NCBI GenBank assembly: GCA_022508445.1
Contig: JAFLVG010000001.1
Span: forward strand, 124,001-188,000
From: Clostridiales bacterium
Lineage (GTDB): Bacteria; Bacillota; Clostridia; Christensenellales; Pumilibacteraceae
Reading direction: 5' to 3'
Length of the DNA: 64,000 bases
Positions 7,229 through 14,537 of the stretch are shown here, one piece after another; the first letter of the stretch is position 1; each line of letters opens with the position of its first letter. The notes under the pieces are model-generated. The model saw only the letters and a list, made by a program, of their open reading frames with translations, was not told the DNA's origin and did no database searches. The translations under genes were made by a program, and so were the position numbers.

Positions 7229-10200
7229 CTAAATTTTTCTCCATTCGCCGCGGTAGTTTTTGAGCAAACTCGCATTCGCGACAGGATCGGCGGTGACTGT
7301 GACCATTCTTACAATGCCGCCAATATTCTTGGCAAACCACGAACCGACGGTATTTACAAACGTCACGCTTTCCAACGAATCGTATTCGAAAGCGTTTGCG
7401 CCTATCCACACCACGCCGGACCCGACGGTAAGATTCGTTATCTCACGCTTTGAAAATGCACCTTGCGATATCGTGCGGATATTGTCGCCTACTATGTAAA
7501 CCGACTCTTTAAACGAATCGTTTGTAGCAAGTATATGACGGTTATCGAGAATGAGTATTCCTGCGTTCCAATTATTCGGATTGTTATATAAGCCCGTATC
7601 GGTAAAAGCATCTACGCCGATATAAGTGACGCGGTCGTCCGTGAAAACTATTTCGGCGAGATTTGTACAGCCCATGAACGCTTCGTCGCCGATAGACGTA
7701 ACTGTCGCAGGGATAGTCACCCTCGTAATGTTCGTATTGCCCTTAAACGTTCCGGCAGGTATTGCCGTGATTTGCTCGGGCAAAACGAGATCGGAACTCT
7801 GCTCGCCGTTTATGCTCATGCGCGTAGCGTAGTACATAGGGCTTGACAGCGTATTGACAAAAGTTATAGCAAACCAATCGTTCACACTGCCGGCGTATTC
7901 CACCTCTTCGAGATTGACGCAGCCACGGAAAGCGTCGGCTTCTATTCCCTTAACGGACACCGGAATCGATATCTTAATCATGCCCGTGCAGTTTTCAAAC
8001 GCGAACTCACTTACGGTAAGCGTGCCGCTCAATATGGCGTACTCCGTGACCGATTGAGTAAAGCGCGCGTTATCCACCTTGATGAGGTGCCGTCCTGCAT
8101 ACAGCGCGCCGTTCGTCCAGTTATCGGTATCTTTATAATAACCGGTATTGTAGAACGCATTGATTCCTATTTCGATGACACTTTCGGGAATGACGAGATC
8201 ATGTAACTGCTCACAACCCGAGAAAGCAATGTTGCCGATAGTTTTAAGCATAGCAGGCAGAGTAAACGAATTAAGTGCAGAACAGTTACGGAACGCGCCG
8301 TAATCCACCATTGTGAGTTGTGACTCGCCGCCGTAGAATTCGACCGCTGTGAGTACGGTACAAGACTCAAAGGCGTTTGCACCGATGGTGCTGACAGTTG
8401 CGGGAAGAATCACCTTGGAAAGTACCGTATTACGCGCGAATGCCGACGCGCCTATTTCAAGCACAGGGAGCGTTTCGGAGGGGTTTGTCGGATTTGGACG
8501 AGATGCGGCGACGATGATTTCAGAAGCGCGAGGAACTCCGTTATCGTTTTTTACTATAAAATAGTCGCCGGACACGGAAAGCCCGTAAGTAAGTCCGTCA
8601 TAGTTGCAAAACGCACAAAGGTTGGACACGCCGTGATCGTGAGGCGCGGTAATCTCATGCGGAATTTCGTAGCGGTTGCAAATAAGACTGTGTCCGTTTG
8701 CGTCGCACGAGACAACCTCCCATTCGTGACCGAGCGCCGTACCTTGCTGTTCTGTGATTGCAGAATAACCGCAGACCGAACAAGTATTGACAGTTGCCTC
8801 GTTATGCTCGCAATCGGCAGGCCTTGTGGTCGTCTCATATGTATGGGCACCGTATTCCCGAAGGTTGCAAATGGTACAGACGTGAGTATGCCACAGTGTG
8901 CCGTTTGTCTCGCGAATGCTGATCCATCCGCTGAATTTGTGTCCGAGCGGCGAGCCTTCATCCCTGTCCACATGCAAGCAGTCCTCACAGACGCTGACTT
9001 CAACGTCAGGCTTGGTGCAAGTAGCTACTTGGCTGGATGTCGTCATTCGACAGTCTTTGGTCTCGCTTTCACTGCAATTCGTGCGCAAACAGCGGTGCGT
9101 GTGAGTGTGGTACTCATCGTTATCGCCGCTGTATTCCCATGCGCCGAAGCTGTGACCGAGCGCTGTGCCGTTGTGTGTTTGAGTATGAGCGTAAGAGCAT
9201 GAAGCGAGCGAACAAGTGTACTCGGTATACGCGTCGCTCTCGCAGCTCTCATCCGTCCGAGCGCTCAGCACAGTGCCGACGACGCCGACCTTGACGCCTC
9301 TTTCTTCGGCAGAACAGTCGAGTCTTTGACACCGACGCTTGTGCGTGTGCGCATACGGATCGGCATTATCGTCGTCAAGCTCATAGTCTGTCCAATCGTG
9401 ACCGAGCGCATCAACAAAATCGGAATTAAAAGTATTTTCGCAATCTTCACAGGTATATGTTGTGTAGCCTATTGTCTCGCAATCGGGCATAACGACTGCA
9501 CCGGCCGAATTCGAGCAAGCCTCTTCTTCGTATGCTTCACAATTGTGACAGGTCTTTCTGTGTTTGTAAACGCCGTCGACAATTCTGTAAAACGACCAGC
9601 TATCAGTCCATATGTGTCCAATCGCCGCAGCCGTTTCATGCTCATGATTGTCGCCGCAAACACGACAAGTATGTATCAGCTTGCCGGCTGTGGTGCATGT
9701 GGGCGCAACCTCTATCTCTTCGAACTCGCAGTCGGCAATCTCCGAATAGTTGCAGTTTTCACATAAAACAACATGGGTATCGTAGCTGTATTTTTCATAA
9801 TACAAAGCATGACCGACGGCCGGTATTTTCTCGGGCGCGACAATAATCTCTTCGCAGCGCGAACATCTTTTGCCTTCCGTCCAACCGTCTGTAACGCAAG
9901 AAACGGGAACCGCCGCTATAACTACGCTGTCGTCATGACCGAGCGCAGGTAATGTGCGTTTATCGCTCTTGGAGCAACTGACGCACTCATAAAACTCTTC
10001 ACCGGCTTGCGTGCACGTCGCCGCTTGCGCCGACAGCAAATGCCAATAGTGATCGACCATAGGAATCGTTTCCGTAAACGTCTCGCCGCACACCGTACAA
10101 ACTCCGGTGCGCTCGCCTTCTTCAGTGCATGTGGCGTGCTTTGTTATTTCATAGCTTGCAGATGTGTGAACGTGCTTTTTCGGCGAATCGTCACCGCATG

Positions 10201-10267
10201 CGGTAACGGCAAACGCGCCGACTACCGCTACAATCAGCACCGCTATTATCGCGAACAACTTTTTCAT
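7229..10267 (-). CDS. Surface lipoprotein with Cys-rich repeats and BspA-like LRRs
   Basis: 1012 residues. A lipoprotein signal ends at Cys24 (FAVTAC). Residues about 30-560 are tandem degenerate repeats of 40-65 residues, each with one or two CxxC pairs (for example CTVCG, CRVCGDN, CEDCEN, CSVCGY) and closing with an ALGH or similar tetrapeptide followed by an aromatic residue; about eight such GH marks can be counted. Residues about 565-1000 are LRR_5/BspA-type leucine-rich repeats (blocks such as TIGANAFESCTVLTAVEF and SIGDEAFMGCTNLAEIVF), a fold used by gut bacteria for adhesion to host or microbial surfaces. AGGAGG precedes the ATG. The cysteine pairs could bind zinc or form disulfides outside the cell; function is unknown. 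It stands alone. Confidence 0.85.
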   Translation of the reverse strand: MKKLFAIIAVLIVAVVGAFAVTACGDDSPKKHVHTSASYEITKHATCTEEGERTGVCTVCGETFTETIPMVDHYWHLLSAQAATCTQAGEEFYECVSCSKSDKRTLPALGHDDSVVIAAVPVSCVTDGWTEGKRCSRCEEIIVAPEKIPAVGHALYYEKYSYDTHVVLCENCNYSEIADCEFEEIEVAPTCTTAGKLIHTCRVCGDNHEHETAAAIGHIWTDSWSFYRIVDGVYKHRKTCHNCEAYEEEACSNSAGAVVMPDCETIGYTTYTCEDCENTFNSDFVDALGHDWTDYELDDDNADPYAHTHKRRCQRLDCSAEERGVKVGVVGTVLSARTDESCESDAYTEYTCSLASCSYAHTQTHNGTALGHSFGAWEYSGDNDEYHTHTHRCLRTNCSESETKDCRMTTSSQVATCTKPDVEVSVCEDCLHVDRDEGSPLGHKFSGWISIRETNGTLWHTHVCTICNLREYGAHTYETTTRPADCEHNEATVNTCSVCGYSAITEQQGTALGHEWEVVSCDANGHSLICNRYEIPHEITAPHDHGVSNLCAFCNYDGLTYGLSVSGDYFIVKNDNGVPRASEIIVAASRPNPTNPSETLPVLEIGASAFARNTVLSKVILPATVSTIGANAFESCTVLTAVEFYGGESQLTMVDYGAFRNCSALNSFTLPAMLKTIGNIAFSGCEQLHDLVIPESVIEIGINAFYNTGYYKDTDNWTNGALYAGRHLIKVDNARFTQSVTEYAILSGTLTVSEFAFENCTGMIKISIPVSVKGIEADAFRGCVNLEEVEYAGSVNDWFAITFVNTLSSPMYYATRMSINGEQSSDLVLPEQITAIPAGTFKGNTNITRVTIPATVTSIGDEAFMGCTNLAEIVFTDDRVTYIGVDAFTDTGLYNNPNNWNAGILILDNRHILATNDSFKESVYIVGDNIRTISQGAFSKREITNLTVGSGVVWIGANAFEYDSLESVTFVNTVGSWFAKNIGGIVRMVTVTADPVANASLLKNYRGEWRKI

Positions 10268-10427
10268 AGTTGCCTCCTATACAAGTCCATATGAGTAGTA
10301 TAGCATATAGTTTAGCAAAATGCAAATTCGGAAATCTTCCGTTCCCTTAACTTATTATAATAACCGTATTTGACGTCGTAAGCATACAACAAATCAAAAT
10401 ATATTTTTTAAAAAGACTTCGATTCCG

Positions 10428-10456
10428 TTGCAAATCCCAATTCAGTTTGATATAAT
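10428..10456 (+). promoter_or_regulatory. Promoter of the fluoride-riboswitch antiporter unit
   Basis: TTGCAA (10428-10433), 17-base spacer, TATAAT (10451-10456); predicted start near 10463, right at the first base of the riboswitch. The stretch 10268-10427 upstream holds the weak-looking start region of the divergent lipoprotein gene and nothing else. Confidence 0.85.
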
Positions 10457-10463
10457 ATAAACA

Positions 10464-10550
10464 TAGGGAATGAAGTTCTCCCTTGGGAAACCTAAACCGC
10501 TTGATTAAGCTGATGACTTCTGTGATTTTTCACAGAAGCATCGGCTTTTT
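10464..10550 (+). promoter_or_regulatory. Fluoride riboswitch (crcB motif) with terminator
   Basis: P1 is AGGGA (10465-10469) with TCCCT (10479-10483), enclosing the conserved AUG--GUUC loop. GAAGT (10472-10476) can pair with ACTTC (10516-10520) as the pseudoknot. P3 is GCTT/AAGC (10499-10502, 10507-10510), followed by the diagnostic UGAUG. This order matches the fluoride aptamer. The expression platform is a terminator whose 5' arm (10509-10524) reuses the P3 and pseudoknot strands and pairs with 10531-10545, followed by five T. Fluoride binding should block the terminator and turn the antiporter on. A short extra hairpin (about 10485-10493) sits between P1 and P3. Confidence 0.88.
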
Positions 10551-10568
10551 GCATATAAGGAGCTTTTT

Positions 10569-11789
10569 ATGCTGACCTCGCTCGCTTTGATTTTTCTAAT
10601 CGGACTAAGCCTTGCCGCAATATTCAAGGCAATCAAGCTACCGCGCATAATCGGCATGCTGATCACCGGCATTGTGCTCGGACCGTATGTGCTTGATTGG
10701 TTGGACAGCACGATACTCGGCATTTCCGCCGAGCTTCGACAGATAGCGCTCGTCATAATTCTCATAAAAGCAGGGCTTTCGCTCAATCTGAAAGACCTGA
10801 AAAAAGTTGGGCGCCCCGCAATCCTCATGGCGTTTCTTCCGGCGCTCTTCGAGATTGTCGCTTTCGTCATTTTTGCGCCGCTTATTCTCAAAGTAACCTA
10901 TGTGGAAGCGGCAATTATGGGCGCCGTACTCGGTGCGGTCTCGCCCGCCGTTGTGGTGCCGCGAATGGTACAGCTAATGGACGAAAAGTACGGAACCGAA
11001 AAAGGTGTTCCGCAAATGATTCTCGCAGGCGCGTCATTGGACGATGTTTTCGTTATAGTTCTCTTTACCGCTTTTGTGGGTATGGCGCAAGGAGACGGAG
11101 TGCATGTGATGGATTTTTTGAATATTCCAATTTCGATAGTGCTCGGCATTCTTGTCGGCGCGGCAGTCGGCTTTGCGCTCTCGCAGTTTTTCGAAACGTG
11201 TTATGCCCACAAACACCGTGTAAGAAACAGCATGAAGGCTATCATCATCTTGGCGTTCGCATTTCTCATGCTCGCAGTGGAAGATTGGCTGGACGGTATT
11301 GTGGCCGTTTCGGGACTGCTTGCAATAATGAGCATGGCGCTCGTCATTGCAATGCGAAGCGCCAAACTAGTGACTACGAGGCTACAAGAAAAGTTCGGCA
11401 AACTATGGCTTGCCGCCGAGGTCGTCTTGTTCGTTTTGGTGGGCGCCGCCGTAGATATACGTTACACGCTCGAAGCAGGCGGCTTTGCCGTGCTATTGAT
11501 ATTCATCGGGCTTGCATTTCGCTGTGTCGGCGTGTGGCTGTGCATGCTCGGGACAAAACTCAATCAAAAAGAACGGCTGTACTGCATAATCGCATATCTT
11601 CCGAAAGCAACCGTGCAAGCCGCAATAGGCGGAGTACCGCTCGCCTTGGGACTTTCGTGCGGCAATATCGTGCTGTCGGTTGCCGTTCTCTCGATACTGA
11701 TTACCGCTCCGCTCGGCGCGATCGGAATGGATCTGACCTATAAAAGATTGCTCAAAAAAGAAGATCCGGCTACGCCATCGGTCGAATAG
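10569..11789 (+). CDS. Cation:proton antiporter (Na_H_Exchanger family)
   Basis: 406 residues, 11-12 membrane segments, of the monovalent cation/proton antiporter superfamily. The hallmark acidic pair is in ASLDDVFV (about 155-162), and the SPAVVVPRM unwound helix motif precedes it. No C-terminal TrkA-N/RCK domain is present. Placement directly behind a fluoride riboswitch implies a role in fluoride tolerance, as reported for antiporters in other fluoride regulons; whether it moves fluoride itself or Na+/H+ to offset HF acidification cannot be read from sequence. AAGGAG precedes the ATG. It converges on csaA with only 4 bases between stops. Confidence 0.88.
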   Translation: MLTSLALIFLIGLSLAAIFKAIKLPRIIGMLITGIVLGPYVLDWLDSTILGISAELRQIALVIILIKAGLSLNLKDLKKVGRPAILMAFLPALFEIVAFVIFAPLILKVTYVEAAIMGAVLGAVSPAVVVPRMVQLMDEKYGTEKGVPQMILAGASLDDVFVIVLFTAFVGMAQGDGVHVMDFLNIPISIVLGILVGAAVGFALSQFFETCYAHKHRVRNSMKAIIILAFAFLMLAVEDWLDGIVAVSGLLAIMSMALVIAMRSAKLVTTRLQEKFGKLWLAAEVVLFVLVGAAVDIRYTLEAGGFAVLLIFIGLAFRCVGVWLCMLGTKLNQKERLYCIIAYLPKATVQAAIGGVPLALGLSCGNIVLSVAVLSILITAPLGAIGMDLTYKRLLKKEDPATPSVE

Positions 11790-11793
11790 AAAA

Positions 11794-12123
11794 TCAACCC
11801 AGTTTATCTCCGTTTTTTACAGCCTTATCGGGCGTAATAAGCACAACACCGCCGTCGCTGTACGTGCCTAAAACCAACACTTCTGACATAAAATCCGCAA
11901 TCTGTCTTGGCGGAAAATTGACGACCGCCAAAACCTGTTTGCCTATCAATTCATCTACCGAATAGCGGTCTGTAATTTGCGCGGACGATTTCTTTATTCC
12001 CAATTGTTCGCCGAAATCTATTTTCAATTGATACGCCGGCTTTTTCGCTTTGACAAACGAGTTAGCCTCAATCACAGTACCTACACGAATATCGAGCTTT
12101 GTAAAATCTTCAAACGTCGCCAT
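11794..12123 (-). CDS. csaA: CsaA-like tRNA-binding domain protein
   Basis: 109 residues forming a single OB-fold tRNA-binding domain (Trbp111/CsaA type). Family marks are FTKLDIRVGTVIEA at the start, the LKIDFGEQLGIKKSSAQIT segment, and VVNFPPRQIADFMSEVLVLG near the end. CsaA is described as a small chaperone-like protein linked to export and as a structure-specific tRNA binder. Length equals that of Bacillus CsaA (110). A weak AGG precedes the ATG. It converges on the antiporter gene. Confidence 0.9.
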   Translation of the reverse strand: MATFEDFTKLDIRVGTVIEANSFVKAKKPAYQLKIDFGEQLGIKKSSAQITDRYSVDELIGKQVLAVVNFPPRQIADFMSEVLVLGTYSDGGVVLITPDKAVKNGDKLG

Positions 12124-12154
12124 AATTGCCTACCCGCAAAATTGGAATTTAATA

Positions 12155-12529
12155 CTATACTTTTAGAAAATATGGACCGAACAAATAACCTTCGTGTGTC
12201 CATACAAAAGTCCATGAGAAATCATGTGAAGCAATAAATACTTCTGTTCCCTCTTGCATAAGATGAGTCAACTCAATAATATTATTTTTACGACGTTTCA
12301 CCGCGCCATTTTTATAATCAAAACCGACATAGACGTAAACAATCTCATCGGTGTTTGAGTTCAAATAAGCCTTTAATGCCTCATCTCCGGAAAGACATTG
12401 GACTTTGCCAAAAGTGAATATATGCCAAGGAAAACACCCGCGCCCTGTAACCTTTTCTCGCATAATCAAAGGATCTACATTAGACGCAAAAGCGGCATAC
12501 CATTTTTTAAAAAATTCAGAAGCTAACAT
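12155..12529 (-). CDS. Small protein of unknown function, DUF4275-like
   Basis: 124 residues, soluble, rich in aromatics. A central CFPWHIFTFGKVQCLSG segment and the N-terminal FFKKWYAAFAS resemble the DUF4275 family as I remember it; this is a tentative match. The C-terminal half has FSWTFVWTHEGYLFGPYF. No catalytic motif is evident. A TATAAT box near 12577 with TTGTGT 17 bases upstream gives it its own promoter. It lies 31 bases upstream of csaA on the same strand and could be co-transcribed with it. Its base composition is more AT-rich than its neighbours, which could point to a different origin. Confidence 0.6.
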   Translation of the reverse strand: MLASEFFKKWYAAFASNVDPLIMREKVTGRGCFPWHIFTFGKVQCLSGDEALKAYLNSNTDEIVYVYVGFDYKNGAVKRRKNNIIELTHLMQEGTEVFIASHDFSWTFVWTHEGYLFGPYFLKV

Positions 12530-12775
12530 AATATTCCATCATTCCATTAAATTAATGTTTATCGTACAACTATTATAGATTATCGATAGCAAAAACACAA
12601 GTAACTGCGCATTATCCTTTGTTTATGTTTACTTTTTCCATAAAAAGTTGCTTCTTCCACAGCGCTCCCACTTAGCGCACCGCGAGCCGCCATAATCCCA
12701 AATTAAAATCCGCTTTGTTGGTGTTGCGATAGAAAATCACAAGCACCCACAGTTCTATTTACCTAACGGCAAATG

Positions 12776-12900
12776 CGGCGCGGGGCGCCTAGATTCCTCG
12801 ACAGGCTCGGAATGATGGGGTGCGGCATAATCACTCTACCCATCATTTCGACCGAAGCGAGCAGAGCGAAGCGTAGCGGAGAAATCCGGGCGAACCGCCG
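12776..12900. repeat. Intergenic repeat block
   Basis: Contains GGCGCCTAGATTCCTCGACAG and, about 60 bases on, GCGTAGCGGAGAAATCCGGGCGA. The GAAATCCGGGCGA core recurs at the extreme left of the window (about 67-79), and shorter GAGCGTAGCGAG-type strings recur near 21643 and 63005. These look like small dispersed non-coding repeats. The flanking stretch 12530-12775 shows no gene or clear signal apart from the promoter of the small protein. Confidence 0.5.
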
Positions 12901-12903
12901 CAT

Positions 12904-12950
12904 AAAAGTATAGCACACTATACTTCGTTTCCGAAATATAGTGTGCTTTT
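12904..12950. terminator. Terminator-like hairpin
   Basis: An 11-bp perfect stem AGCACACTATA (12912-12922) with its complement at 12937-12947, A-run on the left and T-run on the right. No gene ends nearby; it may stop read-through from the tRNA unit on the minus strand. Confidence 0.6.
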
Positions 12951-13001
12951 CGTCCAATGTTAATTCCCTACGAAACACACCTTTGAAGGCGGTTTTAATT
13001 C

Positions 13002-13017
13002 GGAGCTTCCGGGCGGA
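13002..13017 (-). repeat. Fragment of tRNA-Thr 3' end
   Basis: Sixteen bases (GGAGCTTCCGGGCGGA) identical to the 3' acceptor/T-arm end of the intact tRNA at 13238-13253, with no tRNA body attached. Remnant of a former duplicate or of recombination at the tRNA. Confidence 0.6.
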
Positions 13018-13205
13018 TTGCTCGCTTATCTCGCGAGCGGGCTTTGCGTTTCATATTATAAGCTCGTTAAGTCGTTGCAAGTAACAAGCTTTCTTCTCGT
13101 TTGTTCATCAGCCGGCGCAAGCGCCTAGCGAACCGTGCGCTGATCGTGCCATTGCTTCCTATTGCATGCTCATCCACGCAGCGCACGGCGAGCCACCCGA
13201 AAGCT

Positions 13206-13237
13206 AAAAGTGGCTGTCGCATAAGCGACAGCCACTT
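13206..13237 (-). terminator. Terminator of the tRNA-Thr unit
   Basis: A 13-bp perfect stem (13208-13220 with 13225-13237) and a 4-base loop, followed on the minus strand by TTTT. It begins at the last base of the encoded CCA end. Confidence 0.85.
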
Positions 13238-13312
13238 GGAGCTTCCGGGCGGACTCGAACCGCCGACCTGCTGATTACGAATCAGCTGCTCTACCAACTG
13301 AGCCACGGAAGC
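13237..13312 (-). tRNA. tRNA-Thr (CGT anticodon), CCA encoded
   Basis: Complete cloverleaf of 76 bases: acceptor GCTTCCG/CGGAAGC, D-arm GCTC/GAGC, anticodon stem GCTGA/TCAGC around loop TTCGTAA (anticodon CGT, reading ACG), T-arm GGCGG/CCGCC with TTCGAGT loop, discriminator T and encoded CCA. It is transcribed from the promoter at 13512-13540 through a broken copy of itself and ends at the hairpin overlapping its CCA. Confidence 0.96.
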
Positions 13313-13338
13313 ATATAGTCAAGATATTAAGTTGTGTG

Positions 13339-13461
13339 TCGGCGGTGAGAAGAACCGCCGCTGTCCGCAGGACTGTCAGCGCGTAAGCGCTGTACCTGCT
13401 GCTACGTAGCACGAGCGGAGCGAGTATTACGAATCAGCTGGTCCAACTGAGCCACGGAAGC
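13339..13461 (-). pseudogene. Broken tRNA-Thr copy with inserted repeats
   Basis: The 5' acceptor strand, most of the D-arm and the anticodon arm of tRNA-Thr(CGT) are recognisable (13461 down to about 13423), but the D-arm lacks three bases. After the anticodon a stretch of about 24 bases resembling the dispersed GAGCGGAGCGAG repeat interrupts the stem; CAGCAGGT then resumes, a second insert of about 30 bases follows, and a damaged T-arm ends the copy. The 3' acceptor strand is missing. It cannot fold as a tRNA. Confidence 0.75.
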
Positions 13462-13511
13462 ATATTTTTATAGAAATCCGTAACGGCCGAACAGGTTTTT
13501 CGACCGTCGCT

Positions 13512-13540
13512 ATTATAGCATATATAAAATAAATTTGCAA
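13512..13540 (-). promoter_or_regulatory. Promoter of the tRNA unit
   Basis: TTGCAA (13540-13535), 17-base spacer, TATAAT (13517-13512) on the minus strand, about 50 bases before the broken tRNA copy and 200 before the intact tRNA. Confidence 0.8.
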
Positions 13541-13597
13541 ATGTTTGAGCGGCGTATATCGATTTGTTTTAGCTTTTTTATATGTACTTGACTTTTG

Positions 13598-14182
13598 TCA
13601 CAATTCCGTACGCCGTCCGAGCGCTTGCGTCAGCGTTACCGCGTCGGCGTATTCGAGTTCGGATCCCATCGATATGCCTTGCGCTATACGCGTCACCTTA
13701 ATTCCCAAGGGTTTAATCAGCCGCGCAAGATACACCGCGGTCGCCTCGCCTTCCACGTCGGGGTTTGTTGCGACTATCACTTCCTCGACATCGTCAAGAC
13801 GCGTCATCAGCGATTTGATGTTCAAGTCGTCGGGCGTCCTGTTGTTCATGGGCGACAGCGTTCCGTGCAGGACATGGTACACGCCGTCAAACGCGCCCGT
13901 TTGTTCAATTGCCGTTACGTCCTTCGGATAAGAAACTACGCAAATCTTTTTACTCTGTCTTACAGCGCAGATATCGCACACCTCGCTGTCGGTGTAGTTG
14001 CCGCACACCGAACACAACCGCACACTGCTCTTGACGTCTTTGAGTGCGGCGCAAAAAGCCTCTATTTCTTGCTCCGATAAATCTATAACCGCGTGCGCAT
14101 AACGCAACGCGGTCTTTCTGCCTACGCCGGGCAACATACCGAATCTTGCTGCAAGCGCGGCTATACTCTTTATTTCTTTCAT
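13598..14182 (-). CDS. recR: Recombination protein RecR
   Basis: 194 residues, normal for RecR. The helix-hairpin-helix LPGVGRKTA is at 17-25, the zinc finger uses Cys57, Cys60, Cys69 and Cys72, and the Toprim domain begins at about 80 and includes VVSYPKDV and the GVYHVLHGTLSP motif. RecR loads RecA at gaps with RecF and RecO. The start overlaps the ybaB stop by one base (TAATG), a conserved arrangement. dnaX, which usually heads this cluster, lies 44 kb away in this genome. Confidence 0.97.
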   Translation of the reverse strand: MKEIKSIAALAARFGMLPGVGRKTALRYAHAVIDLSEQEIEAFCAALKDVKSSVRLCSVCGNYTDSEVCDICAVRQSKKICVVSYPKDVTAIEQTGAFDGVYHVLHGTLSPMNNRTPDDLNIKSLMTRLDDVEEVIVATNPDVEGEATAVYLARLIKPLGIKVTRIAQGISMGSELEYADAVTLTQALGRRTEL

Positions 14183-14514
14183 TAAATTCCGCCGAGCTGG
14201 GCAAGCGGGCTGTTCTTCATAAGCTCGTCGGCTTCGGCATACGCCTCATTCGCCGCCGCGGTTATGAGGTCTTCGAGCATTTCCACGTCGTCGGGATCAA
14301 CCACTTCGGGCTTGATTTGAATGGAGATAAACCTCTTGCTGCCCGAAATCGTGACAGTAACCGCGCCGCCGCCGGCAGTGCCCGTAACGCGCGCCTCTTC
14401 GAGTTCTTCGCGCGCTTGCGCCATTTGTTCTTGCAGCTTTTGAGCCTGCTGCATCATCTGCTGCATATTCATTCCGCCGCCGCCACCGCGACCGTAACCG
14501 CCGAACCGTGCCAT
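14182..14514 (-). CDS. ybaB: YbaB/EbfC nucleoid-associated protein
   Basis: 110 residues when started at [14 protein letters not shown] (AAGGAG 7 bases upstream); a start 12 codons earlier has no ribosome site. YbaB/EbfC forms small DNA-binding dimers linked to recombination with RecR. The Met/Gln-rich [17 protein letters not shown] helix and the C-terminal [15 protein letters not shown] helix are characteristic. The first 16 residues are an unusual Gly/Arg-rich lead. It lies between the foldase gene (23 bases) and recR (1-base overlap). Confidence 0.94.
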   Translation of the reverse strand: MARFGGYGRGGGGGMNMQQMMQQAQKLQEQMAQAREELEEARVTGTAGGGAVTVTISGSKRFISIQIKPEVVDPDDVEMLEDLITAAANEAYAEADELMKNSPLAQLGGI

Positions 14515-14537
14515 AAAACTACTCCTTACCGAAATTT

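Noticed and set aside
9043..9252. Overlapping frames opposite the Cys-rich lipoprotein
   Set aside because: They are low-complexity mirror translations of the repeat region, without ribosome sites or similarity.
10569..11789. CrcB/Fluc or CLC-F fluoride channel
   Set aside because: The protein has 11-12 membrane segments and the ASLDD motif of Na_H_Exchanger proteins, unlike the small CrcB or the CLC fold.
12763..12978. Possible 71-residue protein containing IPSLSRNLGAP
   Set aside because: This string is the translation of dispersed intergenic repeats and recurs as false genes in many genomes; a terminator hairpin lies inside it.
13002..13312. attL/attR sites of an integrated element at tRNA-Thr
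   Set aside because: Only about 220 bases lie between the repeats and no integrase or cargo gene is present; better explained as a tRNA remnant.
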